From Rhyacichthys aspro (taxonomy: Eukaryota; Chordata; Actinopteri; Gobiiformes; Rhyacichthyidae), in assembly GCA_036850595.1 (NCBI GenBank), contig CM072153.1:13720169-13784168 (forward strand): a stretch of DNA of 64,000 nucleotides, given 5' to 3'. A program made the translations under genes and the position numbers. The notes under the pieces were generated by a model. The model saw nothing but the letters and a program-made list of their open reading frames with translations, was not told the DNA's origin and did no database searches. Shown here piece after piece: positions 36,101-49,400 of this stretch (position 1 is the stretch's first letter; every line of letters begins with the position of its first letter).

Positions 36101-39100
36101 CATAATGGAGAACACTGTTTAGTAAAGGCACGTTTCCACTGAAGTGTTATAGACTGGGTCAGTAAGACATGCTTTACATTTCATTGTCTTTAAAGGGGGA
36201 CACAGCCTCACAAATAGGTGTACTGTTCCTCTTTGGATAACTTTTGTGGCCACTGTTGATTGGGCTGCAGAGAATGATGATGTGTCGGTACAGTATCAGC
36301 TCTGAGGCTGTCAGCGCACTTGATCTGAGCAGACACCAGTACACTGTGGTCTGAGGCGCTAATGCATTGAACATGCTTTGCATGCTCCTCTTTGAGCTGT
36401 GGTCAGAGGACTTTTGTCCCTGCCTGACCCCTGCTGTAGTCATCTCAGACCGCACTATGAACACTCTGACTCTGGAGTGAGCTCTTTCAAACCACAGCTG
36501 ATCTGTGGAAGTGTTAAGAGCTGACCACTCATTGTACTGTGTGTGGATTGGCACAAGTCAGCTGAACCAAAAAAATGTACAACTTTGGCTGTTGCAGAGT
36601 AAAGCTAAGGGTGGATTTGATTGACTGATCAATCTGTGTTAAAAAACTAATTTTTAAATGGTTTGTTGATTTATTTCATCCTTTTGTTATAAGTGGACTT
36701 TACAACTAAAGTTTGCCAAAAGATAAGTGCATAGGGTTAATATGGGGTCAGATCAGACAGACATTTAATAAACTTTGCTATGTTTAATATAAAGCCCTGT
36801 ACAAAAAGACTCATCTCCAATTAACTCCAATAGCACTTAGTGCAGTTAAAGAGTTTGTGTACATTAGCTAGGCCGTGTTCCCATAGTGACCGGAGTGGGT
36901 TCAGGGCAAGGCTGTTTTGCACTGGAAACATATTTTTGAATACATCCAGAATGTTTGAATAACATGAGCTGTCTGAGCGAGCTTACCTTGCCAATGATGT
37001 GTCCGTGACATGCTTTGTTAGTCGCAAGAAAAATGAAGCATCCCTGAATTACCTATTCACATGTTAACTACTTTAGCAGTACCTATAAAGCCACTAAAAT
37101 GGCTAATTGGAGTACATTTAAATGAGCAGAAAACATGAAGTATTACCTCAGATGCAGCGTAAATCCTTATGAGCCTAGAGGTACAATTAGAACATGGCAA
37201 AACATTGTCAAGTGGAACAATGTTTGCTTTGAGGATTATAAGAAAATCCTCTTGTACAAAACCCATGTGTGTGGCGCTCATGTTGGAAGCAGTTGAAACA
37301 GATGCCGTTGAGTGGTCCAATAGGGGAAGGAGTGAAAGCACTGCCTAGTCCGTGATAACACACTCAACTTGTCAAGCACGAGCCCCTGTGGGTTCACACA
37401 CATATGTATGTAGCACTGTTGGTGTAAGCACCAGAGTCGTGCAGATGAAAAAATCTATTCAAATAAAAGTGCAGTTACTTTAAAATAAGAATGACTCAAC
37501 TTCAGATACTCAATTTAATGGTTTCTGGAACTAGACTTACAGTTTACCTTAATCTCCGTTACACACTTTTACACACACATGTAGGGAGCTGGCACGAGGG
37601 AGCAGCCTGTGAGGAAGCAGTGGCAAAGGAAGAAAAGCACCTCACAGTGAGACCAGTGGAGTCCAAGGCAGCTGCCGGACTGTGGCGGCCTGCCCTGAGT
37701 GTTCTCTCTGGGGGCTGGCACTGACGCCGCCGAGCCTGCTGCTCAGGCCTCACAGAGGGGGGTGAGGGGGCACCAGGGGCACGGCAGTAGCCCTCCCCAG
37801 CAGTCGTCAGAGCTGCCGTGTGACTAATATGTCTCCAGCCTCCATCTGCTGCTGCACTGTGATAGATGGACTGTGTAAACGGCTCAAAGCATGACTGTAT
37901 GAGTACATTTAGTTGAGCTGGTTTTCAACTTCGCTGTGCCTTTAGGCAATAATAGGTCTGGTGATAACCAGAAAAGCTCCAAAAAATATTAGGAATAAAA
38001 AAAAAAGGCTCAAAGTCAGTGTGTAACTAGTAAAGGGCCAACCCAACTTATTTATGAATAATTTCTTTCTGTTACTTTCTCTTACTGCGTATTATGAATC
38101 ATTTATGCTGTACGTAAGTAACAGATGTAAATCCTGCCTGAGGCTACTAACAGTTTTGATCTCCATTGTAACTAACTTTGGATTCTTTAAAACATTTTAT
38201 TATTAAGACATTACTTATCAATGTGCTTGTGTTATGCTATGAGTGTTCAGATAAAATCATATCAACCCCCGAGGTTATTTTCTGTTGGCTTATGCCGGGG
38301 CAATTTAATATCACTCTGATATTTAAAGTTCAAGTTTACCTTCTTTTATGAATGCCATTGTATAGCCCTTCAATATTCAACATTTTATTCTCGGCCCATG
38401 CAGAGCGCTTCTTTATAATAGCTATCTCCGGCTGAGTTTAGTGCATGAAAGATGTTTCACCTTGATTAATAAATAGTGCTGTAGAGTGCTGGAGATATAA
38501 TAGACGACTGCGGGAATGTAAATCTCATACAAAGTGGATGTGGGAGGTTGATAATTAAGGCTTTAGCACAGCCCCCACGGAGTCCAAGGTTTTAACATCA
38601 GGAAGTAAGATGAAGAATTATGAGATCATTTGAGGAAATAACTCTTATATTTCTGTCTCATAAAAGCTGCTATTCCATTCAGTCATTTATGAATGATTAG
38701 TTTGATGAGTGTTGGTCAGTTAATTATTTTTCTCTTCGATTAAAAGAATGAGTCTGGTCCGTGTGGGCTGAAGTTGGGTTTTCAAATCACAAATCTCAAA
38801 GTACCAAGAAACTGCTTGTAAAGGCAACCAGATTAACATACATCCAATTAGAGAACAGTGGGCGTTACCAACATACGGAGAATAAAGTGACTCTGGATGC
38901 AGTTTGGAAAACATTTAACCAATCAGAAAAACAAAGCATTGCATAAAGCCTTCTCTAAATAGGTTCTTCTAAGGAATCTTTTGTGATTTGTAGAGATACC
39001 AGGCTTATTTAACAATATGGGCCAAGACTCTATTCTCCAATCTCTGTTTTTGTTAGACCAAAGATAATCTGAACCTTTCACCCTTGCAAATCTGATTCTG

Positions 39101-40073
39101 ACTTCACAGGAAATCAGGACGTCCGGACCAAAGAGGGCAGAAAACACATCCAAAGATACAGACAACAACTGTAGCTTTATCATTGTAAACCTGTCAGCGT
39201 TCAGAAATTAGCACTTTGATCAAAAATGACCACGTTTGATGTTTTTGTAGAGTAGGAAGAAACAAGTCCCGGAGCTGGTGCACACTGTTGAGTAAATGAA
39301 TCCCTGTTGGAAAGGAAAGCTGCCAGGAGAGGAAGCGGAAATGGAGGAATAGAATAAGCACAGGGCAAGCTTTAGTCCAAGCAACAGATCCATGCGATTG
39401 TGAGTCACTGGCTCAGTGACTATTCGCTGTGGCCTGACTCCGGTGTGGAGCAAGGATTAAATGTGTCCAAAAATCTGCCTGCTAATTTACATGCCTGGGC
39501 TGCAGTGGAAGAGTGTTAAAATGAGCCTTACATCTCACAGTGAGAGTGGGGCTTGGCGGACTGTGGCCATGGGAAGTGTGAACTGTAGACGAGCAGACAA
39601 AATGACATGTGTTCGCCCAAGGAGCTGGCGCAGTAATGGTGTGTGTTTGTGCCACTCCATCCCCGCTGTTTACCGTGGGGGATTTTACAAGAATTGTCAG
39701 CAGCTGGCAAAACCCCTTCAGCCTTTCCATTTTCCTGCTTTCGGTTTGCTTGTATCCACGTGCACTAGTGCTCCATGTCTGCGTTGCACTTATGTGGATT
39801 TGATGTCAGACTGCCACAACGCTCTAACAAAATAGGCAATTTTCTACATGAAAAGAAGCAATAATTTCCAGGAAGCAGCTGGGGTACGGGCATCTGTTGA
39901 TCAGAACTTAAAGCTCCACGAGAAAACATAATCGGAAAAAGAGAAACTTAATATCAGCAAGAGGAACAGAGTGGGTTCGGCAAGCGAGGCAGTAATGGTT
40001 TAATCATAATTTCATATTCAGAAAAAATTCATGTTTGCTCTTGCCACAGTAAGTCGGGGACAAATTATGTGTG

Positions 40074-40115
40074 TTTTGTGTTGTGATGTAGAACTTTCTA
40101 CATCACAACACAAAA
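40074..40115. repeat. Near-complete 42-bp palindrome (20-bp perfect arms, 2-nt centre)
   Basis: TTTTGTGTTGTGATGTAGAA at 40074-40093 and its exact reverse complement at 40096-40115 are separated by CT only. It lies about 0.2 kb upstream of the tead1 coding-exon acceptor. The loop is too small for a microRNA precursor. Confidence 0.9.
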
Positions 40116-40449
40116 ATATAACTTAATACTGCAAATTTCCTCATCATTGCAAATTAGCCATGTGCAATTAGGTTAGTTACTATCGATAACAATACAGGCT
40201 ACATTTATATATTTATTTGTGGTAAAACACTACCACTAAGCTGAAAGTAACACCATATTTTCAATCTGTTTCATTTCAGATTTCCTGCTTTTTGGTAAAT
40301 AGACTCGGGACCACGTTTCTTGCAGACGCCTAGGACTGGCCTTTGAGTGGACCTACACCGTTCTGAATGTTCCCCTGTGTTTCCCTTTGGCTCTGAAGCA
40401 AGTACGTCTAGGCCTGAGAGTTAGCATTAGCACACAGTGAGCGGCCAGG

Positions 40450-43400
40450 ATGGAGCGCAGCAGCTGGAGCGGCAGCGAGAGTCCCGGGGAGGACATGGAC
40501 AGACTCAGTGACTCTGGAGGAGACAAGACCATGGACGGGGACCCGGAGGGAGTGTGGAGCCCCGACATCGAGCAGAGCTTCCAGGAGGCGCTGGCCATCT
40601 ACCCCCCCTGTGGTCGCAGGAAGATCATCCTGTCAGACGAAGGCAAGATGTACGGTGAGTGATGGAGACAGGGAAAGATGGGGTTTTTAAGTTTGGAACT
40701 AGTGCATTTAGCTTTAGGAGATAACATACAACAAAGCCTCGGTCTGGAGAGCGGTCCCAAGTGTTCCAAACAGCAGCACCCAGCAGCAAACAAGCTTTAT
40801 CAGTGCAAAGATAAAGGTTTTGGTCTATATTATATATCTTTTTCACAGAGCATTATTTCACTGTGAAGCAGCATTGTTTGGTGTTGCTTTAATGACTTCT
40901 GCAGAATCTGTGAAACTGGTATAGCTTATACAATCAAGTTACTTATCAATAGTGAACAAACAGCAAACAAAACAACAAATAGCAAAAGGGATGATCATGG
41001 GTTGCTCAGGCCTCACAGATTCTCTATCTTCCTACTTCCTGTCTGTCACTGTCAATTAAAGATAAATAATTGACTGGAAATACTGTAAACATCATCAGGA
41101 AATAGCCCAATTGAAAGTGTTGTAAAACAGTTGTTATCCTTTTTGTTTTGTAGCTTTTCATAATTGTCTATACATGGCCAAGGGAATTAATTATCCCGCC
41201 TTTGCCACTTGCTTTCTTACTTACTAATCCATCACACAATAAGCACATGACAAAGCGGAGGAGCCTAGAAGTACAGGGCCTCTTGATAATGTATTCCTCA
41301 TTAATCATTTCTTTAGCATAGTAGCAGACACGCGCTGTATGACCGCTCGGTTCAGCGCGGTGTTTGTGCAGACTTTAGGAGAGGCTCGGTGTTGATTGTG
41401 TGCTGGAGTGCGACAGACCGAGGAGGACTGTCTCTCAGGGCTCACAGTCTTACAGACACAGCCCTGAAAGATCAACAGAAAGCTCAGGAATGAGAGGTGT
41501 GCGCCTGAGTGTGATGTCTGTGAGTCCGTGTATTTGTGTGTGAACTAATAGAGTGTTGAACAGATGGTCCTCTGGCTGCCACCAGCTGCGCCGCCCTCCC
41601 TCTCTTTTTCACTAGGCTTTTTTTCTTCCCGTTTTTGTATTCTCACTTTGCATGCAGGATGCACAGTGCTCGGAGGCTCTCCTGCCATTTCTTACAAACC
41701 CTTCTGGAGTTTTGGGCCAAAGATTTAATTATAAACTGGAAAAAAAATGATGATGATGATGTATGAACTAAATAAAAATGGTGACAAACATAATAATAAT
41801 AATAATATGCTTGCTTGTATTCCTTTGACTGTCTCTGGAAATCTGAGGCATTCTACAGTACTTATATATAACATATAGTAGATAACATTAAAGTCTATCT
41901 TACTTAAATAATGTCTTTGGTCACATTAGAGATTGAACAGACACTTTTAAAAACTGTATGTTTAATGTAGTGCGTCTCTTCATAAATATCTTTAGGATTG
42001 TTTAATGTATAATACTATTAATGTTCCACACCAAAACAGGCTTAACTTGTAGTGACAACAGGTTTCTGCCAAAATTTAATATTTATTGCTCCGAGATTGC
42101 TGCACCCTTGGCTAAAAAGGGATGAGAATCATACAGTACAGTTCATGTCCACAATGAACAAAATTAACTAGTATGCCAATAATATTCAAAAAATGTTGAC
42201 CAGAAATAATCCATTATTCAGTTTTTACAATGTCAGTCACCCTTTAACACACTGATCCTGCCCCTCACTAGTGCCTTTAACAATGAAATAACTCCAAACA
42301 CACATCTATACCACAAGGCTGTATCATGAAGGTCATACGATTACTTGGTGCTTCACAACATTAGAAGTTTACATCATGTGATACTATATCTTAAATGGTG
42401 CTTTTTTTCTACAAAGATTGAATCAGGAAAAGATTTTGTAAACTACAGGTAACCTTTTGCTCGGCGTTATTTTGATACGAACATTCAAATACCACAGCGT
42501 TAGTGCAGACTTTGCCGTGTGGATATTGGAAATGTTGATTTTGTAATTTGTGATGGATATGTCTCATACTCTACTGCTCAAACTTTGACCTACTCCAGTA
42601 ATAGTTTGTGTATCAGTCCCACTGTGTTGCTTTCCACTGCAGGATTGTACTGTTCTCTTTAAACGACACATCTTTTGCAGTGGATTGGGCCGTGACATCC
42701 ACATGTCTCTGATACTCAAAGTCCTCTTCAGAATTGGCAGCCAAACATCAATCCATCTCAGTGTTGTCTCTGTTCTCTTTGTGGGTGCTGTTTGTTTGCC
42801 CTGTCCACAATGTGTCCAGCCCGCTAACATGTTTATCATGGCCGCCCCTTTGAGGACGCAGGGTCTCTTTCAAAAGCAGCGTGGACACCAGAAGGTTTTA
42901 ATCGCACTACGACATCTGTGCAAAGCAGTTATTAAACAGCGCAGGGCTTGTTCTTATTTCTGGCTTGGTGCTTGCTGAACAGGAAAGCTTTACTCTTGCC
43001 TGCTGTTTCCACTGACTTTGGAGAACACCTATTCATTATTCCTCAGAAAGGGCCACGCCGAGGGATTACTTAAAAAGCCACCTTGATACTCTGCTATTAA
43101 AACTAAGCCCAGTGTCATTAATGGTGCTTTTCCTGGGAATTACATTGAAGCTAAATGACTGGCAGGTGAGTCGCCCTACATAAAGGTAACAGCTAATGCT
43201 GAGGGACCCGTGTTTGTCTAAAAATACCCCAGTGACTACAGGAAAATGGACTACAAATAGAAAAGAAGAAGGAAAATGCCGGTGTGTACTTGGTGGAGAA
43301 AATTACAAATGGACATGTATAAAAGGATGGGGGATGAAAAGATGAAAAATAGTGCTATTATCCCTGGCAAAGGTACGTTGGAGGTATCAAGTAATGACCC

Positions 43401-46400
43401 ATGGCTTTGTCCCACACACATACTTCATATAGATTTGGTGGAAGCATAGGAAAGTCACTTTAATTGGTATCGAGCTGCCAATGATCTGACTCTAACACAT
43501 GTGCATTAACACTGTGTGAAGGCTTAACGTAGACTATATCAGGCAGTAGCCACGTAATATTAAGGTGAATAATATCGGTGATGATTCTTGCATTGACTGA
43601 ATATTATTTTATGATTTTTAAACTGAGTTTGGGAAGAAAAACATTGGTCTAAACAGTTCCGATGGCCATTTTGCTGTCAGTTTAAGTCAATAATCAAAAA
43701 TGGAAAACATAATGCAGCATCTACACGTTTTTTAATATTTTGATGGAGGGGTAACTGCCATATACTTGAGACACATAATAAATATTAACAATCAAACAAT
43801 ACTAGCGTTATTATCTTGCTACTTGTTATGCTAACGTTAGAACACAGAGAAAAGTATGTGGTGCCTTAAAAACAAAAACTTAAATAAAGATGCTTTCAAG
43901 CTAACAAATGAACAAGTCTGTGCTAAAGAAATTAAATACTATTAACAAAATAAAGTGCTTTTTTTTAATTATTCAGTGTAAAACCTGCTTAAATGTCAAG
44001 TGCCTGGTTCAGATTTCAGATGTACTTTACCTATAATTCTCTCTATTTACTTTACAACCAAGAATTAAAAAGACTAAATGTCTAAATATAATCATCTGGT
44101 TGTAGGTACCTAAAAAATGATAAAATCACCCAATTATGTGCCAAAAAACAAAACGTGAATCTGTTTAGAGCACAAAGTACAACTGAAAGCACTGAAAACA
44201 TGGCCATTTCAGTGTTTGCTTTTTGAAAATGATGCTTTTAATAATGAAAGAAAAGAATGATGTTTTATATAGCCTTCATGGAAACACCACTAAAGCTTTT
44301 TTAATATACTTGTTTTATGTCTTATTTACCTGCTCACACTGCTCTAAAGTTTGCATCACACTCTTTTTATAGGTTTGTTAAAATAGAATGGCTGGCACCA
44401 ACAAAACACAAATCTGTATATCAGTATTCACCACCAGCTAATTCAAAAACATTCCTTTGTTGAGTTTAATGTTAATGTTTCGTCTCCGTTTGAAAATAGA
44501 TTAAAACAAGATGTGAGAAACATTCCCATGGCCAAGAAGCTGGAGATCCAGATAAGGTTTATTAAACCCATGTATTGTTGTAAATGACAGCTGCTAAAGA
44601 TAATGGACTAATTACACATAGTGCTCCATATACAGTATACCAATAGTAAACAGGCTTTCACTCTTAATAAATTATAACTGGCAGATATACAGGAAGATAC
44701 ACCGTAATTAAAATTCTCTTTAAGGAAATTTACTGTCACTGTAAGAAAATGAATATGATTATATGCTTTATTTATCAATTACATATTGTGTTGAAGTACA
44801 TAATACATTTATCCACACCACAGTCCAAGATAGATCCATTAAACTGTCCAATCAGGTGAAGCTTTAGTGTTTAAGGAGCCTACTTCCTGTAAAAATGCAT
44901 TCTTAACTAATTGCTTTTGTTGTTTTATTATTTTTGATTTGGATTTTCAAATTTCAAGTCATTTTCAAGTCATATCATGGTCACAAAGATATTTTATGTA
45001 TTTTCAGTAGCATTTCCTCAACAAAGAAGATGAGGATGGTGAGTGTTAGTGTAAGACATTGTATTTTTGGCTGATGAGACATGGTTTATGCGACTAGGCA
45101 GCTAACTAATTTGTTTTTCAGTCTGTGTGGACACTCGGAAACCATCCATCGTACTGGAGTTGGGCATACTTGGGTCGATAAATAGATTGCCTCCTATGCT
45201 TGTTTACTAAGTCCTGAAGTCTTATATAAGGCCTAAACTGTAAGAATATCTTAGCTTTACATGGAAAATACTGACTTGAGTTACCAAGCAGCAACAAAAA
45301 TTCTGATGGATCTTGGCTTGTATTCACAAAGATGCTTTTTATAGAGTTATGTCCTGAATTGAGGAATAGTCTGTCTTAATTCCTTTTAAAGCTAAAACTC
45401 CTTTCTAAAATTGTTTGTAGCTTAAGATAAAAGCACTTTGAGAGAAACCTTTGTGAATTAATTATGGCTTTATGTACTGTCTCTAATTGTAATTTTAAAT
45501 GAGAGCTAAATTTTACACACATCATTTAGATGATGAAAGTGACATGTTGCGTGTGGCTTCCTCAAGTGTCATAGCTACACCCTGTCCTGTCACAGAGGCT
45601 ATAGCTAAACTGTGTTCCCGCTCTGCTGCTCGCTGAGGCAGGTGTCTATAGAGTACAGACACAGCCGAGTACTTCTGCCTGCAAGAAATGTGTCCAATAG
45701 CGAGTATCTTTATCCAAAACAAACCCTGTCCATGTGCATGGTTCTGCGGGGGTGGGGGTGTCACGCTTAATGACCATCTGACTTTGGCCTTGAAGTCTTT
45801 GACTGAGAGAGAGAGAGAGAGAGAGAGAGAGGAGGGGGCCCATTCTCTCCGAGAGGGACAGAGGAGGGAACAGCCAGAACAGAACGGCCAGAGCAGAGAT
45901 AGATGGATGGACAGAGGGAGGGAAGAGTGTGTGTTAATGTGTGTGTGGGACAGTTTTGGAAAGAGTGCGGGAGGGCGGGGGTGAGGGATGTGTGCCGCGG
46001 GGTTAGTGAAGGATGATAATTCACCGTTAAGCCTCCTAGAAAGACCAGCTGGCCCCTCTGGAGTCAGATGTCAGCCTCAGCAGCCAGGGCCCAGTGTGTG
46101 TTGGCACTAATGCACGTACAGACCAGTGTGTGCGTGCACGTGGTGTGTGCGTCCACAGTGGCAGCGTCAGACTGCTAGGAGGAAAACACCTGCACGGGAG
46201 CTGGAGATGCTATCGGTGTAAGCCCCCTATCTCAGCGAGAGTGGGACACACTGACCATCTGCTGTTAGTCAGGGCCATTGTTCTGAGCCGTTTGGGGAGA
46301 GGAGGGGAGAGCGGGGCGTAGAGGTTTTGGCTTTGTGCTGATCTTGACCATCAGTTGGCCAGCTGGCCTGACTTTGGTTTTCCACTCGGTCGGAACAGAA

Positions 46401-49400
46401 AGCAGGCAAAAACACAAACCAAAGTAAAGCAAGCAAGAGAGCCCCAGCATGCTCAGGACACAGACAAACAAGCAGTAACAAAATAAATGGCATAATTAGA
46501 GAATTGTAGTGAGTTTGTGTAGAAGAATAATAAAATAAAACAGAACGTGAAGGATTAAAACGACTTAAGCTGCTCAGAGTCTGGTAAAGTGCAGTACAAT
46601 CAGTGCTAATAAGTGCTAATCATCAGAGGTGTGTTGTAGCTTAAACAACATGAATACACTGTACTGGTAGGAGGACATTTTACTTTAATACAGTTGAGAA
46701 GAAAAAACATTTCTTTTAGTCAGTATGCTCAGTGTTTTTCTGCCCATACATTTCCATGAATAATCTTTTCCCTAAATTTCAAACTTTGAATTGTACTTTA
46801 TTAGGTGCCATTTATACGGCAACTGTTCTCTGCTGAAGTGACAAACTTCTTTTGTCTTGTGTCATTTCTTTTATACCAGAAGGGACTTTTTTGGCCTAGA
46901 AAGTAAATTTTTTATTCTTAAACACCACCTGCAGCGTTGCTGTGTAAACTCAGAAACAGCCATTCTTTCTAAAACAGTGACATCTTAGCCAGCTATTGGC
47001 TAACGGGCTAAAGTCTTGTTCCAAAAGTATACTAGAGCTTGTAGTGTTTGTTGGCTCTGGACAAGAAAATGCTGGACTTCAAAGACACTGGCAGAGACAC
47101 TACTGCATTTTCTGTTGCTGATCTGTATTAAAAGAATATTTTGTAACAGAATTTATTGGATATTATTGGGGTAAACAGCCTCTTATTCAGGTTGTAATTT
47201 AGAGGATGATTTGTCACTTTTATTTGAATGTACATATATACATACACCAGTCCAAATTTGCCCACCTCTGCTAACCAGTGCTACATATGGGCACTCATGT
47301 TCACGGCAGAGGCAGGTTTTCTGGCCTCGCTGTTTTACTCGTCTCTCTCCCGTCTCTCTGCAGCTCACTAATCTATACTCGCCAGGTCATGCTGAGTCTG
47401 CTCTGCTCCCTATTGAATGGCTTGAATTATTCAGCAGCGAGAGTGTGTGTGTGAGTGCGTGCCCGTCCTTGTGCGCTCTCATAAGCATGGGTACAGCTGG
47501 CCTGCTGGGTCCTCTAATCAGGGGACGGCCGGTCTGCGTGAATGCCGGTATTGTTGGCTCATGTGTATTCAGGCCTGTGTGTGTTGGTTTGTGTGGGGGG
47601 CTCTACAGGGGTAGTGGTGATTACAGCGCTGCTCTGTGAAACGGCACGTCACAGGGTCGCCGGGTCAACAGTGCTAAATCAGGCGCTAAGTTGTTTGCCA
47701 GGTCATATGATTTGTGCTGTGATTGTCTGGTTGAAATCACTGCCGTTTATGAGCGCAGAGGAGGGTTTGGAGAGCGGCATTATTAATGTTGGATATTGTC
47801 CTGTCTGTTTCCTCCAGGTCGGAATGAGCTGATAGCCAGATACATCAAGCTGCGAACAGGCAAGACGCGGACAAGGAAACAGGTAACCATGGAAGACAGT
47901 TGCAGCCAATCACACTGTCCACAGCATGCATCACAGCATATTGTGTTACTCTGACATTATGTGGAGCTGTGCTGTTTCTGCTGCTCACCTGGCCTCATGG
48001 GAAAGAGTAGGACTGAGCAGCAAATGAATAAAAGCAACTCTCAAATCCTGTAGGAATAAATTAAGAAGTACAATCATCGATCATAATTGAGATCAAATTC
48101 TCACCAAAAACTACCTACACTACCATATATTGTCTTCCCTTTTTAAATCACACTACAGCAAACCTTGCACCAGTTTGTGCAATATTTCCAATCTTGTACC
48201 TCATTAACAATTCAAATCTAAACTGACATTGGCTGCTAATAACATTTACAGATAAGTATCTCTTTTTTATCTTTTCCAGACAGCAATTTCCAAGACCTTT
48301 ACTGCTTTACAGTAAAGTTATTTCGCATAACTGCAAGGCCACTTACAACATTTACTTTGTCTCTATCTAAGTACATTTACATCTTACATTTTCTAACTAA
48401 AATAAAATCAGATCTCAGCGTCATGAGAAGACAACAATATAATATGATAATGATCAGGTGTGTGAAACAACAAGACTTTTTAGATGAATCTCCTTCGTCG
48501 TCATTAACAACAATTAATCAGTCTACCATCATGTCTTGCCTCTATTATGTTTGGGACAGTAGCAGTGCACAGTTGTCCCATGTTCCCAGGTGTCTCTCTG
48601 TTCCTCGGAAGATGTCATACATTGTCTATTCACTGTTGTCAGGGGCCGAGTGTGTGTGCATGTGCCCTTCTAGTGTGGCAGCAGCAAGCCTTTCATAACC
48701 ATGGCAACTCACTGTTTGGTCCTGTCTCCGCTCCCTCCCTCCTTTCCCTCTCGTCTGCTCTCTTCCAGGTATCCAGTCACATCCAGGTCTTAGCCAGAAG
48801 AAAATCCCGGGAATTCCAATCCAAACTAAAGGTAAGGCTCACCCAGAGAAACCATGTGAGCGTCTGGGCCCTTTTGGAGTGTTTACTCAGATGCACAGGA
48901 AGTGGTGTTTGTGCATTTGCAGTTGATTAGTGGAGTTCAGCTAATGGCGGCTGTGGATAAACAGATGGTTTAAGTGGCACCGCTATACCAAATCAAAGTG
49001 AAAACCCAAAAGTATAAAGTATGTAGCTGACAGCGTTTGGGGCACTGTTTGTTAAGTTGCCACCCAGCAGAATGGTTTATGTTTATATATTATTATTATT
49101 TGCATGTTTCCTCTAGGGTTGAACAATATATCACAAATTGGCCCGTGTGAGCGCCTCTGCTATTTGAGTGTTTACTTGATGTGGTTTACATTTGCAGTTG
49201 ATTAGTGAAGGTTGGCTAATGGCAGCTGTAGAAAAACACACGGTCACAGTGGCATCTACACCAAATCAAAGCAATCCAACTGAAAACCCAAAGCAGAAAC
49301 AGCTCAAGCCAAAGCCAAAAGATTTTCAAACGATGTTAGCAAAGATGTTAAACACCCCACACACAGCAAAAAAATAATTTTGTTTGCTCATGGGGTGCAG

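Larger units (their letters stand above)
29763..40325 (+). other. tead1: tead1 intron 1 (about 10.6 kb)
   Basis: This intron runs from the donor at 29763 to an acceptor before the ATG at 40450. Either TTTCTTGCAG ending at 40325 or TTTCATTTCAG ending at 40279 fits. No coding exon is seen. Contents: the continued CpG-rich block to 30310, a dispersed repeat copy (30485-30699), a GT microsatellite (32184-32224), a G-rich cluster (32999-33160) and a 42-bp palindrome (40074-40115). Long unique stretches such as 34680-34800 and 38380-38580 read like conserved noncoding DNA, but that needs alignment. Confidence 0.7.

Noticed and set aside
40074..40115. microRNA precursor reading of the 42-bp palindrome
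   Set aside because: A 2-nt centre and 20-bp stem are too small for Drosha/Dicer processing.
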